Notes under the pieces: model-generated
Database searches by the model: none
What the model saw: the letters and a program-made list of their open reading frames with translations, nothing else
What the model was told of the DNA's origin: nothing
NCBI GenBank assembly: GCA_964450565.1
Contig: CAYVCP010000007.1
Span: 1 to 17,440 of the forward strand
Origin: CAYVCP01 sp964450565
GTDB taxonomy: Bacteria; Patescibacteriota; Minisyncoccia; Minisyncoccales; CG1-02-41-26
Length of the DNA stretch: 17,440 nt
Reading direction: 5' to 3'
Translations under genes and position numbers: made by a program
Shown: piece by piece, positions 6,242-14,640 of the stretch
Layout of the letters: the number at the start of each line of letters is the position of its first letter
Position numbering within the stretch: position 1 is the stretch's first letter

Positions 6242-8386
6242 ATGTTGCAAAAGATTAAAAAAAGAGATGGGACACAAAAAGATTTTGATCAAACAAAAAT
6301 TACAGAAGCTATTCATAAAGCGCTTACTGTAACTAAAGAAGGAGATAGAGAAAAAGCTCAGCACCTTTCTTCAAAAGTAACTGGTATTTTACAAAGGAGA
6401 TTTAGGGAAGACGAATTTCCTAATGTAGAACAGGTTCAGGATGTAGTTGAAGAGGTTTTAATCTTAGAAGATTTGGTAAAAACAGCCAGATCCTTTATTT
6501 TATACAGAGAGCAAAGGAGAAAAATTAGAGAATTCGGGGATGCTTATGATGAGGCAGTAGGAATTTATGACCAATATATTGATGAGACAGATTGGCAGGT
6601 AAAAGAAAATGCTAATATGGCCTATTCCTTGCAAGGATTAAACAATTATGGCGTTGCTTCTCTGACTAAACGATATTGGCTTAATAAGATTTATCCAAAA
6701 GAAATTAGAGAGGCCATAGAGAGCGGAGATTTTCATGTTCACGACTTAGATGTTCTCGGGGCATATTGCTGTGGTTGGGATTTATATGATCTTTTATTGA
6801 AGGGTTTTGGTGGCGTTGCCGGAAAAGTACAATGCGGACCTGCAAAACACCTTAGATCAGCGTTAGGTCAAATAGTTAATTTTTTCTATACTCTTCAAGG
6901 AGAAAGTGCCGGAGCTCAAGCTTTTTCAAGTCTCGATACTCTTTTAGCTCCTTTTATTAGATATGATCACTTAGATTATTTTGAAGTCAAGCAAGCAATG
7001 CAAGGTTTTTTATTTAACTGTGCTGTCCCTACCAGGGTGGGTTTTCAAACTCCTTTTACTAATGTTACCTTAGACTTTGTTCCTTCTCCAGCTTATGCAA
7101 AACAATCTGTTTTAATTGGAGGAAAACCTCAAAATGAAACCTATGGCGATTTTCAGGAAGAAATGGATATGTTTAATAAGGCTTTTTATGAGACAATGAT
7201 TGAAGGAGATCAGAATGGAAGAATTTTTACTTTTCCCATTCCTACAGTTAATATTACCAAAGATTTTGATTGGACAAATCCTGTTTTAGATACTATGTGG
7301 GAGGCTACGGCAAAATATGGGGTAAATTATTTTGCTAATTTTATTCATTCGGATATGAAGCCAGAAGATGTTAGGAGTATGTGTTGTCGTTTAAGGTTAT
7401 CTAATAAAGAATTACACAAAAGAGGGGGTTCTCTTTTCGGTGCTAATCCACTTACAGGGAGCATAGGTGTGGTTACAATTAATTTACCGAGAATTGGATA
7501 TTTATCAAAAACAAGGCAAGAATTCTTTCAAAAACTAAAAAAAGCAATGGATTTATCTAAAGAATCATTAGAAATTAAAAGAAAAGCAATTGAAAATTTT
7601 ATGGAGCAAGGCCTGTATCCTTATTCTAAACACTATTTGTCTGGTGTTAAAAAGATGAGGGGTGAATATTATGGCAATCATTTTTCTACTATAGGTATTT
7701 TAGGCTTAAACGAATGTTTGCTAAATTTTTTGGGTCAAGATATTGCCTCTCCCCAAGGTATTAAGTTTGGTCTTGAACTTATGGACTTTATGGGAGACGA
7801 GTTGGTTAAATATCAAGAAGAAACAGATAATCTTTATAATCTAGAGGCGAGTCCAGCCGAAGGAGCTAGTTTTAAGTTAGCCCTAAAAGACAAAGCAAAA
7901 TATCCAGATATTAAAATGGCAGGCACAAAAGAGGTCCCTTATTATACTAATAGCTCTCAGTTGCCTGTTGGGCACACAGACGATGTTTTTGAAGCCTTAG
8001 AGCTACAAGACGATTTACAGTGTAAGTATAGCGGAGGCACTGTTTTTCACATTTTTTTAGGTGAAAAAATAACAGATATTGAGAATGCAAAAAACTTGGT
8101 TAAAAAAGCTTTTAATGGTTTTCGTTTGCCCTACATCACTATTACCCCAACTTTTTCTATTTGTCCTACACATGGTTATTTGTCAGGGGAGCACTGGAAA
8201 TGTCCAAAGTGTACTATAGATCAGGATTGTGAGGTATATTCAAGGGTGGTTGGATACTTAAGGCCTGTTCAGCAGTGGCACAAGGGCAAGAATCAAGAAT
8301 TCAAAGAAAGAAAAAAGTTTGTAGTAAAGCAGAAAGAAGGTGTAGAAAATACGATTGAGCATACTCTTGAAAAATTAAAAGTATGA
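6242..8386 (+). CDS. nrdD: Anaerobic (class III) ribonucleoside-triphosphate reductase
   Basis: Glycyl-radical enzyme that reduces ribonucleotides to deoxyribonucleotides without oxygen. The 714-aa protein has an N-terminal ATP-cone allosteric domain (about 1-95) and then the catalytic barrel. The barrel contains HVHDLD at 165-170, YCCGWDL at 175-181 and MCCRLRL at 380-386, which supply the active-site cysteines. The C-terminal zinc site is Cys641, His644, Cys654 and Cys657 (CPTHGY and CPKC). The glycyl-radical loop RVVGYLRPV is at 668-676, with Gly671 as the radical site. The normal length and all key residues argue for a working enzyme. It overlaps nrdG by ATGA, so reductase and activase are co-expressed. 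A DnaA-box-like site and a -10 box precede it. Confidence 0.95.
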   Translation: MLQKIKKRDGTQKDFDQTKITEAIHKALTVTKEGDREKAQHLSSKVTGILQRRFREDEFPNVEQVQDVVEEVLILEDLVKTARSFILYREQRRKIREFGDAYDEAVGIYDQYIDETDWQVKENANMAYSLQGLNNYGVASLTKRYWLNKIYPKEIREAIESGDFHVHDLDVLGAYCCGWDLYDLLLKGFGGVAGKVQCGPAKHLRSALGQIVNFFYTLQGESAGAQAFSSLDTLLAPFIRYDHLDYFEVKQAMQGFLFNCAVPTRVGFQTPFTNVTLDFVPSPAYAKQSVLIGGKPQNETYGDFQEEMDMFNKAFYETMIEGDQNGRIFTFPIPTVNITKDFDWTNPVLDTMWEATAKYGVNYFANFIHSDMKPEDVRSMCCRLRLSNKELHKRGGSLFGANPLTGSIGVVTINLPRIGYLSKTRQEFFQKLKKAMDLSKESLEIKRKAIENFMEQGLYPYSKHYLSGVKKMRGEYYGNHFSTIGILGLNECLLNFLGQDIASPQGIKFGLELMDFMGDELVKYQEETDNLYNLEASPAEGASFKLALKDKAKYPDIKMAGTKEVPYYTNSSQLPVGHTDDVFEALELQDDLQCKYSGGTVFHIFLGEKITDIENAKNLVKKAFNGFRLPYITITPTFSICPTHGYLSGEHWKCPKCTIDQDCEVYSRVVGYLRPVQQWHKGKNQEFKERKKFVVKQKEGVENTIEHTLEKLKV

Positions 8387-9066
8387 AAATAGGTGGTATA
8401 GAAAAAACCACTCTATTAGATTTCCCAAATAAAATTGCTTGTACTTTATTTTTAACTGGTTGTAATTTCAGGTGTCCTTTTTGTTATTCTCCAGAACTTG
8501 TTTTTGGAACAAATAAAGACATTCCTCTCAAGGAGGTTTTTTCTTTTTTAGAAAAAAGAAAAAATCAACTTGACGGTGTCGTAATTTGTGGGGGAGAACC
8601 AACTTGTAGTACAGATTTACCTGATTTTTGCCAAAGAATTAAAAATTTACAATATGATATTAAGTTAGACACAAATGGTTCTAACCCTAAAATGCTTAAT
8701 TCTTTAATTAAAGAAAAATTAGTAGATTACGTAGCAATGGACATAAAGGCACCAAAAGAGAAATATCAAGAAGTTGTTGGGGTTGATATTGATGTTGATA
8801 AAATTCAAGAAAGCATTGATATACTAAAAAAAGATTTTGTTGACTATGAATTTAGAACTACTTTCGCTCCTTTATTATTAGAGAAAGAAGATATTAAAAA
8901 AATAGCTAAATGGATAAGCCCGGCTAAGAAATATTTTTTACAACAATTTAGAGCTGAAAAAACATTAGATCCTAAGTTTCTAACGCTTAAACCGCATACT
9001 GATGAGGAATTAAAGGATGTAGTTCGTGAAATTTCTTTATTTTTTGATATTTGTCAGGTAAGATAA
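8383..9066 (+). CDS. nrdG: Anaerobic ribonucleotide reductase activating protein (radical SAM)
   Basis: Radical-SAM activase that generates the glycyl radical on NrdD. The 227-aa protein has the cluster-binding motif CNFRCPFC at 27-34 (CxxxCxxC: Cys27, Cys31, Cys34). Family features follow: a GGEPT motif at about 65-69 that binds SAM, and MDIKAPKEKY at about 119-128. This length and these motifs correspond to the longer NrdG-like/TIGR02495-type activase rather than the roughly 155-aa E. coli NrdG. The start is an ATGA overlap with nrdD. An AAGGAGGTTT run occurs inside the gene (8530-8539), not at any start. Confidence 0.92.
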   Translation: MKIGGIEKTTLLDFPNKIACTLFLTGCNFRCPFCYSPELVFGTNKDIPLKEVFSFLEKRKNQLDGVVICGGEPTCSTDLPDFCQRIKNLQYDIKLDTNGSNPKMLNSLIKEKLVDYVAMDIKAPKEKYQEVVGVDIDVDKIQESIDILKKDFVDYEFRTTFAPLLLEKEDIKKIAKWISPAKKYFLQQFRAEKTLDPKFLTLKPHTDEELKDVVREISLFFDICQVR

Positions 9067-9072
9067 TTTTTA

Positions 9073-10215
9073 ATGACAAATTCAAAGATATTTTTGTTTT
9101 GTTTGATCTCTTTTCTGTTTGGAATATTTTTTGGTTCTTTTTTTCATATTCCAAAACTTATAATTTATGAATTCTTTTTGTTAGGTATTTTTTATTTATT
9201 TTTCAAAAAGAGAGCTATTTTTTGTTTTGGACTTTGTTTAATTATTCTTGGGTTCGGTATTCTAAAAGGGGATATGGCACTTCAACAAACCATAGAACAA
9301 AAAGAGGGATATCTACCTTTTTTGAAAGAAAGATTAGAGAATGTTATTGACGACAATTTATCTCCTCCTCAAAGCGGACTACTTTCAGCAATTCTTTTAG
9401 GAAACAAACAAGATCTTAACAAAGAATTTAAGGAAAAACTTAACAGGGCTGGTATTAGACACATAACAGCAGTTTCAGGTCTCCATATTGTTGTCTTAAG
9501 CGGAATTTTATTATGGCTCGGTATGATTTTTCTTTCTAGGGGTCAATCCTTTTATTTTGCTGTTGCTTTTCTTTGGCTATTTATTTTAATGATTGGATTT
9601 CAACCCTCCATTATTAGGGCTGGTATTATGGGTTCTTTGTTGCTTTTTTGTGAAAAAATAGGTAGACAAAGGATAGCAGATAGAGCTCTTTTCCTAACAG
9701 CTACTGTAATGCTTTTATTTAACCCCTCTTTGTTGAGATATAGTATCGGATTCCAATTATCATTTCTAGCTACTTTGGGTATTATTTATTTTATGCCTAC
9801 CCTTCAACATTTTCTCAGTAAATTTAAACTATTCAAGACGTTGAAGGTTGATGGTCTTTTGGCAATGAGTTTTGCAGCTCAAATTTTTACCCTACCTGTT
9901 TTAATCTATCATTTTGGACAATTTTCTGTTGTTTCTCCTCTTACTAATTTATTAGTTGTTCCTTTGTTGCCATATTTAATGAGTTTAGGTTTTTTATTTA
10001 TATTTCTTGGAATTATATTCTTACCCATAGGGCTTGTTTTTTTATTTCCTCTTTGGTTATTATTGACTTATATCAAGAAAGTAACAGAGGTTTTTGCTAA
10101 TTTACCATTTTCTGCTTTGAATTTTCAACTTCACTGGGTATATCTTATTATTATATATGCCTTTTTTGTCTTTCTAATATGGAAGATAAAACGAAAAGGT
10201 TTTTTAAGGGGTTGA
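9073..10215 (+). CDS. comEC: ComEC/Rec2 competence channel core, minimal form
   Basis: Polytopic membrane protein for translocation of single-stranded DNA into the cytoplasm. The 380-aa protein has two hydrophobic segments near the N-terminus, then the competence domain with GLLSAILLGNKQDL at 102-115 and GIRHITAVSGLHI at 127-139, followed by several membrane helices up to residue 375. Full-length ComEC is about 750 aa. Here the DUF4131/OB-like extracytoplasmic domain that normally lies between the first helices and the competence domain is absent (helix 2 leads into the competence domain after about 30 residues), and so is the C-terminal metallo-beta-lactamase-like nuclease domain. It starts 6 bases after nrdG with no SD. 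In CPR cells DNA uptake is a likely nucleotide source, which fits with nrdDG next door, but that is inference. Confidence 0.88.
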   Translation: MTNSKIFLFCLISFLFGIFFGSFFHIPKLIIYEFFLLGIFYLFFKKRAIFCFGLCLIILGFGILKGDMALQQTIEQKEGYLPFLKERLENVIDDNLSPPQSGLLSAILLGNKQDLNKEFKEKLNRAGIRHITAVSGLHIVVLSGILLWLGMIFLSRGQSFYFAVAFLWLFILMIGFQPSIIRAGIMGSLLLFCEKIGRQRIADRALFLTATVMLLFNPSLLRYSIGFQLSFLATLGIIYFMPTLQHFLSKFKLFKTLKVDGLLAMSFAAQIFTLPVLIYHFGQFSVVSPLTNLLVVPLLPYLMSLGFLFIFLGIIFLPIGLVFLFPLWLLLTYIKKVTEVFANLPFSALNFQLHWVYLIIIYAFFVFLIWKIKRKGFLRG

Positions 10216-10241
10216 TTTGTTTTTTCTATAAATGATAAAAT
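10212..10241 (+). promoter_or_regulatory. dgkA promoter, leaderless type with extended -10
   Basis: TTGATT (10212-10217), overlapping the comEC stop, is followed by an 18-base spacer and TAAAAT at 10236-10241, with TG at 10233-10234 as an extended -10. Only 6 bases separate the -10 from the ATG at 10248. Confidence 0.55.
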
Positions 10242-10247
10242 ATTAAT

Positions 10248-10604
10248 ATGATTAGTTTTAAAAAGCTTTTTTCAAGTTTTAAGAATGCCTTTTCTGGACT
10301 CAAGACTGTTTTTAAAGAAGAACAAAGTTTTAGAATACAAATTGCGATTGCTTTTATTGTTTTTATCGTTATGTTTATTCTTCCCTTGCATTATCTTGAA
10401 AGAATAAGCTTAGTGTTGGTGATTTGTTTTGTCTTGGGCTTGGAACTTTTGAATTCTCAACTAGAGAGAGTTTGTGATTTGATAACAAAAGATTATGACT
10501 TGAGGATAAAACGCATTAAAGATTTGTCAGCTGCTGCTGTTTTGATTGCTTCTCTTGATGCTTTATTGGTCGGGCTTTTTATTCTTTTATCTCATTTGCT
10601 ATAA
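10248..10604 (+). CDS. dgkA: Diacylglycerol / undecaprenol kinase (DgkA family)
   Basis: Small integral membrane lipid kinase of 118 aa. In Gram-positive-type organisms this family mainly phosphorylates undecaprenol to recycle the cell-wall lipid carrier. The N-terminal block SFKNAFSGLKTVFKEEQSFRIQ (10-31) is followed by three membrane helices (about 31-48, 52-68 and 93-116). The family catalytic segment is at 66-77 (ELLNSQLERVCD: Glu66, Asn69, Glu73, Asp77), then KDLSAAAVLIAS (91-102). The usual N-T-A-I-E reads N-S-Q-L-E here, a mild deviation. The start lies 6 bases after a -10 box and has no SD. Confidence 0.88.
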   Translation: MISFKKLFSSFKNAFSGLKTVFKEEQSFRIQIAIAFIVFIVMFILPLHYLERISLVLVICFVLGLELLNSQLERVCDLITKDYDLRIKRIKDLSAAAVLIASLDALLVGLFILLSHLL

Positions 10605-10605
10605 T
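10597..10605 (+). promoter_or_regulatory. htrA promoter (extended -10), leaderless type
   Basis: TGCTATAAT at 10597-10605 is a perfect extended -10 (TGnTATAAT). It overlaps the last codons of dgkA, and its end is 7 bases before the htrA ATG (10613). No strong -35 is evident, as expected for extended -10 promoters. Confidence 0.65.
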
Positions 10606-10612
10606 ATCTTAT

Positions 10613-11872
10613 ATGAAGATTAAAGAACTTTTATTTTTTGATATCACTCTTTTATTTAAAAGAGATATTATTGGGTTATTACAAAGAGATATTTCTATTA
10701 AGAAAAAGCCAAAATATTTATTTTTAGTTATTTTATTTTCAACAGGTCTCTTTTTAGGTTATCTTGTTAGCTCTGTTGAATTTATTCCAAGGAAACCAAA
10801 TAATCTATGCTATAACGATGTTTTGTTAGCAAGAATAGCTGGTAACGTATCCCAAGAAAGATCTGTAATGAATGTTATTAAACAGTCCTCTCCTGCTGTG
10901 GTAAGTATTATTATCTCAAAAGAAATACCGATTTATGAGGAATATATAGAACGAAATCCTTTTTTTGGTATAGAAATTCCCATGTATAGAGAAAGTGGAA
11001 CAGAGAAACAAAGGGTTGGGGGAGGAAGTGGTTTCATCGTTTCTAAACAAGGATTAATCCTTACAAACAAACATGTGGTGTCTGATGAAAATGCTGAATT
11101 TACAGTTATTACAAACGATGGCATAAAGTACCAGGCAGAGGTTTTAGATAAAGATCCTGTGCAAGACTTAGCTATTTTAAAAATAAACGGAGAAATTGAT
11201 TTTCCTATCCTAAACCTAGGAGATTCTTCAAAAGCTGAAATTGGACAAACTGTTATTGTTATCGGCAATGCTTTAGGGGAATTTGCTAACTCTGCTTCTG
11301 TAGGTATAATCTCAGGTCTTAAAAGGACAATTTCAGCCTCTGGTGGGGGCATGGTAGAGACATTAGAAGATATTATACAGACAGATGCTGCGATTAATAA
11401 AGGAAATTCTGGTGGCCCATTGTTGAATTTAAAGGGAGAGGTTATTGGAGTTAGTGTGGCTATTGCAGAATCTGCTCAAAACATTTCTTTTGCTATCCCG
11501 ATTAACAGGGCAAAAAGAGATATTCAACAAATTAAAACTTTAGGAAAAATTACCTATCCCTTTTTGGGTATAAGGTACGTCATGATAACACCAGAAGTAC
11601 AAGAAGAAAAAGAACTTTCTGTTGATTACGGTATCTTGATTATTAGGGGAAAAGAAGGAGAGCCTGCTGTTGTATATGATTCGGTTGCTTTTAATGCTGG
11701 ATTAAAAGAAAATGATATTATTTTAGAAGTTAATGGAAGGAAAATTGATATGAACAATACTTTAAGTAGTGTTATGCAAGAATTTTATCCTGGAGATCAA
11801 GTTATATTGAAGGTTTTAAGGGGGACTAATGAATTAACATTTGATGTTGTTTTAGGAGAAAGAGAAGACTGA
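10613..11872 (+). CDS. htrA: HtrA/DegP-like serine protease, membrane-anchored, one PDZ domain
   Basis: Extracytoplasmic quality-control protease of 419 aa. It has a cytoplasmic N-terminus of about 33 residues, one membrane segment (about 34-53), a trypsin-fold domain, and a C-terminal PDZ domain (about 310-412, with the VAFNAGLKENDIILEVNG pattern). The catalytic triad is visible: His154 in TNKHVV, Asp185 in QDLAILK and Ser266 in GNSGGPL. A short acidic/aromatic linker (about 105-126) separates the anchor from the protease. The length and single PDZ domain resemble Gram-positive HtrA. It starts 8 bases after dgkA from its own extended -10 promoter and precedes clpB, so envelope and cytoplasmic protein-quality genes are neighbours. 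Confidence 0.93.
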   Translation: MKIKELLFFDITLLFKRDIIGLLQRDISIKKKPKYLFLVILFSTGLFLGYLVSSVEFIPRKPNNLCYNDVLLARIAGNVSQERSVMNVIKQSSPAVVSIIISKEIPIYEEYIERNPFFGIEIPMYRESGTEKQRVGGGSGFIVSKQGLILTNKHVVSDENAEFTVITNDGIKYQAEVLDKDPVQDLAILKINGEIDFPILNLGDSSKAEIGQTVIVIGNALGEFANSASVGIISGLKRTISASGGGMVETLEDIIQTDAAINKGNSGGPLLNLKGEVIGVSVAIAESAQNISFAIPINRAKRDIQQIKTLGKITYPFLGIRYVMITPEVQEEKELSVDYGILIIRGKEGEPAVVYDSVAFNAGLKENDIILEVNGRKIDMNNTLSSVMQEFYPGDQVILKVLRGTNELTFDVVLGERED

Positions 11873-11878
11873 TTAAAA

Positions 11879-11907
11879 TTGTAATTTTTCTTCTTTTATC
11901 CTATAAT
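11879..11907 (+). promoter_or_regulatory. clpB promoter
   Basis: TTGTAA (11879-11884), a 17-base spacer, then a perfect TATAAT at 11902-11907. Ten bases separate it from the ATG at 11918, so the leader would be 0-4 nt. No heat-shock CIRCE-type inverted repeat is seen before it. Confidence 0.7.
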
Positions 11908-11917
11908 ATTAACACTT

Positions 11918-14599
11918 ATGCCATTTGTACAAGGAGGTGATTTCACCCATAAAGCACAAGAAGCAATGATGAAGGCGCAGAATTTGGCTAAAGAAAAAAA
12001 ACAACAACAAGTTGATGCCCTTCATTTATTATTAAGTTTACTGCAACAAGAAGACAGTATTGTTTTAACATTGCTCCATAATTTGCAGGTTGATGTTGAA
12101 GATTTAATTAGAAAAACAGAAAAAACCTTAAACCATATTCCATTTTCTGGTTTAAACCAACAGATGTTAGGACAGTTTTATCTTACTCAAGATTTAGCCC
12201 AAGTTCTAGAATCAGCACGAAAAGAAGCAGTTGAAATGGGAGATGACTTTGTTTCTGTCGAACATTTATTTCTCGGTCTTTTAACCATTATAACAAGAGC
12301 TCAGGGTGTTTTACAAAGGGTGCGTTTTACTTCGCAAATTGTAAGCGTTCCTTTGGATAAGGAGACGGTTTTAAAAAATTTAGCTGATATTAGGGGAGGG
12401 GAGAAGATTACAGACCCTAATCCAGAAAGTAAATTTGAAGTGATTAAAAGATATTCTAGGAATTTAACTACCTTAGCTGCAGAGGGAAAATTAGATCCTG
12501 TGATTGGCAGAGAATCTGAAATTAGGAGGGTAATGCAGGTTTTGTCAAGAAGAACAAAGAATAATCCTGTTTTAATTGGAGAAGCTGGGGTTGGAAAAAC
12601 AGCTATCGTGGAGGGATTAGCAAAAAAGGTATTTAGTTTAGACGTTCCAGAGTCTTTAAAAGGAAAAGAAATTATTGCTTTAGACTTGGGGGCTTTGGTG
12701 GCTGGTACAAAATATAGGGGGGAATTTGAGGCTCGCATGAAAGCTTTTTTAAGGGAGGTGGAGAGATCTCAAGATCGTTATATCTTATTTATAGATGAAT
12801 TACACACTTTAGTTGGAGCTGGAGCAGCGGAAGGTTCAATAGATGCTTCTAATTTATTAAAGCCTGCTTTAGCAAGGGGAGAATTAAAAGCAATTGGGGC
12901 TACTACCTTGAAAGAATATCAGAAGTATATTGAAAAAGATTCTGCTTTTGAAAGAAGGTTTCAACCTATTTTAGTTAAAGAGCCTTCGGTAGAGGATGCA
13001 ATATGTATTTTAAGGGGAATAAAGGAAAAATATGAGATGCACCATGGGGTTAAGATTTTAGATTCTGCCTTAAAGTCAGCAGCAGAACTAAGTAGCCGTT
13101 ATATCGCAGACAGGTTTTTACCTGACAAGGCGATTGATTTGATGGATGAAGCAGCTTCTGCTTTAAGATTAGAAATAGAATCAGAGCCTACAGAATTAGA
13201 AGGATTGAATGATAATATTACAAAACTTGAAATAGAAAGACAAGCATTATTAAAAGAAAAGAACTCAGACAAAAGATTAAGAGTTATTGAAAGATCTTTA
13301 GCTGATTTAAACGAGAAGGCTCAATCTTTAAGGGCTAAATGGATTTCGGAAAAAGCAATCATTTTAGATATTAGAAAACTTAAACAAGAAATTGACAAAG
13401 TAGCTTTTCAGGTTGAGGTTTCTCAACGAGAAGCTAATTTACAAAGAGTAGCTGAGTTAAAATATGGCGTTGTACCAGAATTAAAGAAAGAATTAAATGC
13501 AAAGGAAAGAAAACTGCAGGCTCTCCAGGGAAAAAATTCTATTTTAAAAGAAGAAATTTCAGAGGAAGAAATAGCAAAGGTAGTGTCTCGTTGGACAGGA
13601 ATTCCAGTAACTCGTTTAATTCAAGCTGAAGCCAGGAAGCTGGAAAGAATGGAGAAGATATTGAGACAGAGGGTTATCGGTCAAGACGAGGGGATTACAG
13701 CCGTTTCTAACGCCATTAGAAGGGGTAGGGCGGGCATAGCAGACGAACTGAGACCTATGGGAGTATTTTTATTTTTAGGTCCCACAGGTGTCGGTAAGAC
13801 AGAAACAGCGAGAGCTTTAGCTGATTTTCTTTTTGATACAGAAAAAGCTTTGATTGCCGTTGATATGTCAGAGTATATGGAAAAATACTCTGTTTCTAGA
13901 ATCTTAGGATCTCCTCCTGGTTATGTAGGTCACGAAGAAGGGGGGCAGTTAACAGAGAAGGTAAGGAGAAGACCCTATAGCGTTATTCTATTAGATGAAA
14001 TTGAGAAAGCTCATCCTGAAGTTTTCAATATTTTACTTCAAATTTTTGAAGATGGAAGATTAACAGACGCAAAAGGAAGGCAAATTTCTTTTAAAAATAC
14101 TATTATTATTATGACCTCTAATGTTGGTTCTGAGTATTTATCGGAAATGCAACCCTTGGGATTTGAAATAGAAAGAAAAAGAGGTGTAGCTAAAAAAGAA
14201 GCTGCTAAGAAAAAGATATTTGATGCCTTGAAAGAATCTTTCAAGCCAGAGTTTTTAAACAGGATTGATGAAACTATTATTTTCAATTATTTAAGCAAGA
14301 AAGAGATTAGGAAAATTGTTGATTTAGAATTAGAAAAAATATCGAAGAGACTAAACAAGGCAAAAGGTATCGGTATCAAATTTACAGTAGAGTTATCAGA
14401 CTATCTTGCCGAAAAAGGTTTTGATGTAAATCTCGGTGCTAGACCTCTGAAACGAGTAATCCAAAAAATGATTTTAGACCCTCTTTCTCTTAAGGTTATT
14501 ATAGGAGAGATAAAAGAAAAAGATAATATTTTTGTTGATTTAAAAGATAAAGAGGTTACTTTTCGTTCAACCAGGAAAAGAAAAGCGTTGGTAAAATAG
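11918..14599 (+). CDS. clpB: ClpB-type AAA+ disaggregase with a ClpC-like LGF loop
   Basis: Hexameric ATPase that threads aggregated or misfolded proteins. The 893-aa protein has an N-terminal double Clp-N repeat (about 10-150). AAA+ module 1 has Walker A GEAGVGKT at 221-228 and Walker B ILFIDELH at 289-296. A long coiled-coil M domain (about 415-540) includes the ClpB-typical AELKYGVVPELKKEL at 512-526. VSRWTGIPV is at 556-564. AAA+ module 2 has GPTGVGKT at 621-628 and VILLDEIEKAH at 689-699, with GARPLKR at 840-846. Overall it reads as ClpB. Unusually, after MTSNVGSEYLSEMQ it has PLGFE (746-750), where ClpC proteins carry the (V/L)GF tripeptide that docks ClpP; E. coli ClpB lacks this. ClpC was considered, but the full-length M domain favours ClpB. 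A perfect AAGGAGGTGA lies in codons 5-8. Confidence 0.9.
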   Translation: MPFVQGGDFTHKAQEAMMKAQNLAKEKKQQQVDALHLLLSLLQQEDSIVLTLLHNLQVDVEDLIRKTEKTLNHIPFSGLNQQMLGQFYLTQDLAQVLESARKEAVEMGDDFVSVEHLFLGLLTIITRAQGVLQRVRFTSQIVSVPLDKETVLKNLADIRGGEKITDPNPESKFEVIKRYSRNLTTLAAEGKLDPVIGRESEIRRVMQVLSRRTKNNPVLIGEAGVGKTAIVEGLAKKVFSLDVPESLKGKEIIALDLGALVAGTKYRGEFEARMKAFLREVERSQDRYILFIDELHTLVGAGAAEGSIDASNLLKPALARGELKAIGATTLKEYQKYIEKDSAFERRFQPILVKEPSVEDAICILRGIKEKYEMHHGVKILDSALKSAAELSSRYIADRFLPDKAIDLMDEAASALRLEIESEPTELEGLNDNITKLEIERQALLKEKNSDKRLRVIERSLADLNEKAQSLRAKWISEKAIILDIRKLKQEIDKVAFQVEVSQREANLQRVAELKYGVVPELKKELNAKERKLQALQGKNSILKEEISEEEIAKVVSRWTGIPVTRLIQAEARKLERMEKILRQRVIGQDEGITAVSNAIRRGRAGIADELRPMGVFLFLGPTGVGKTETARALADFLFDTEKALIAVDMSEYMEKYSVSRILGSPPGYVGHEEGGQLTEKVRRRPYSVILLDEIEKAHPEVFNILLQIFEDGRLTDAKGRQISFKNTIIIMTSNVGSEYLSEMQPLGFEIERKRGVAKKEAAKKKIFDALKESFKPEFLNRIDETIIFNYLSKKEIRKIVDLELEKISKRLNKAKGIGIKFTVELSDYLAEKGFDVNLGARPLKRVIQKMILDPLSLKVIIGEIKEKDNIFVDLKDKEVTFRSTRKRKALVK
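11931..11947 (+). other. SD-like sequence with hairpin inside clpB codons 5-10
   Basis: AAGGAGGTGA (11931-11940) is fully complementary to the canonical 16S 3' end but lies 11 bases after the clpB ATG. It continues into GGTGATTTCACC (11936-11947), a small inverted repeat. No start codon follows it at SD distance. It is nearly the same as the SD-like arm of the small RNA hairpin at 14657. Confidence 0.5.
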
Positions 14600-14616
14600 T
14601 ATTTTTTGTCTGCTGG

Positions 14617-14640
14617 CCTTGACATTGAGTCAAGGTTTTT
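14617..14640 (+). terminator. Rho-independent terminator after clpB
   Basis: CCTTGAC (14617-14623) pairs perfectly with GTCAAGG (14629-14635) around a 5-base loop, followed by five T (14636-14640), 18 bases after the clpB stop. The left arm also contains the TTGACA -35 hexamer of the next transcription unit. Confidence 0.85.

Noticed and set aside
10933..12738. Long antisense open frames inside htrA (10933-11352) and clpB (12301-12738)
   Set aside because: They lie opposite strongly conserved domains, lack promoters or homology I can recognise, and are explained by the codon pattern of the real genes.
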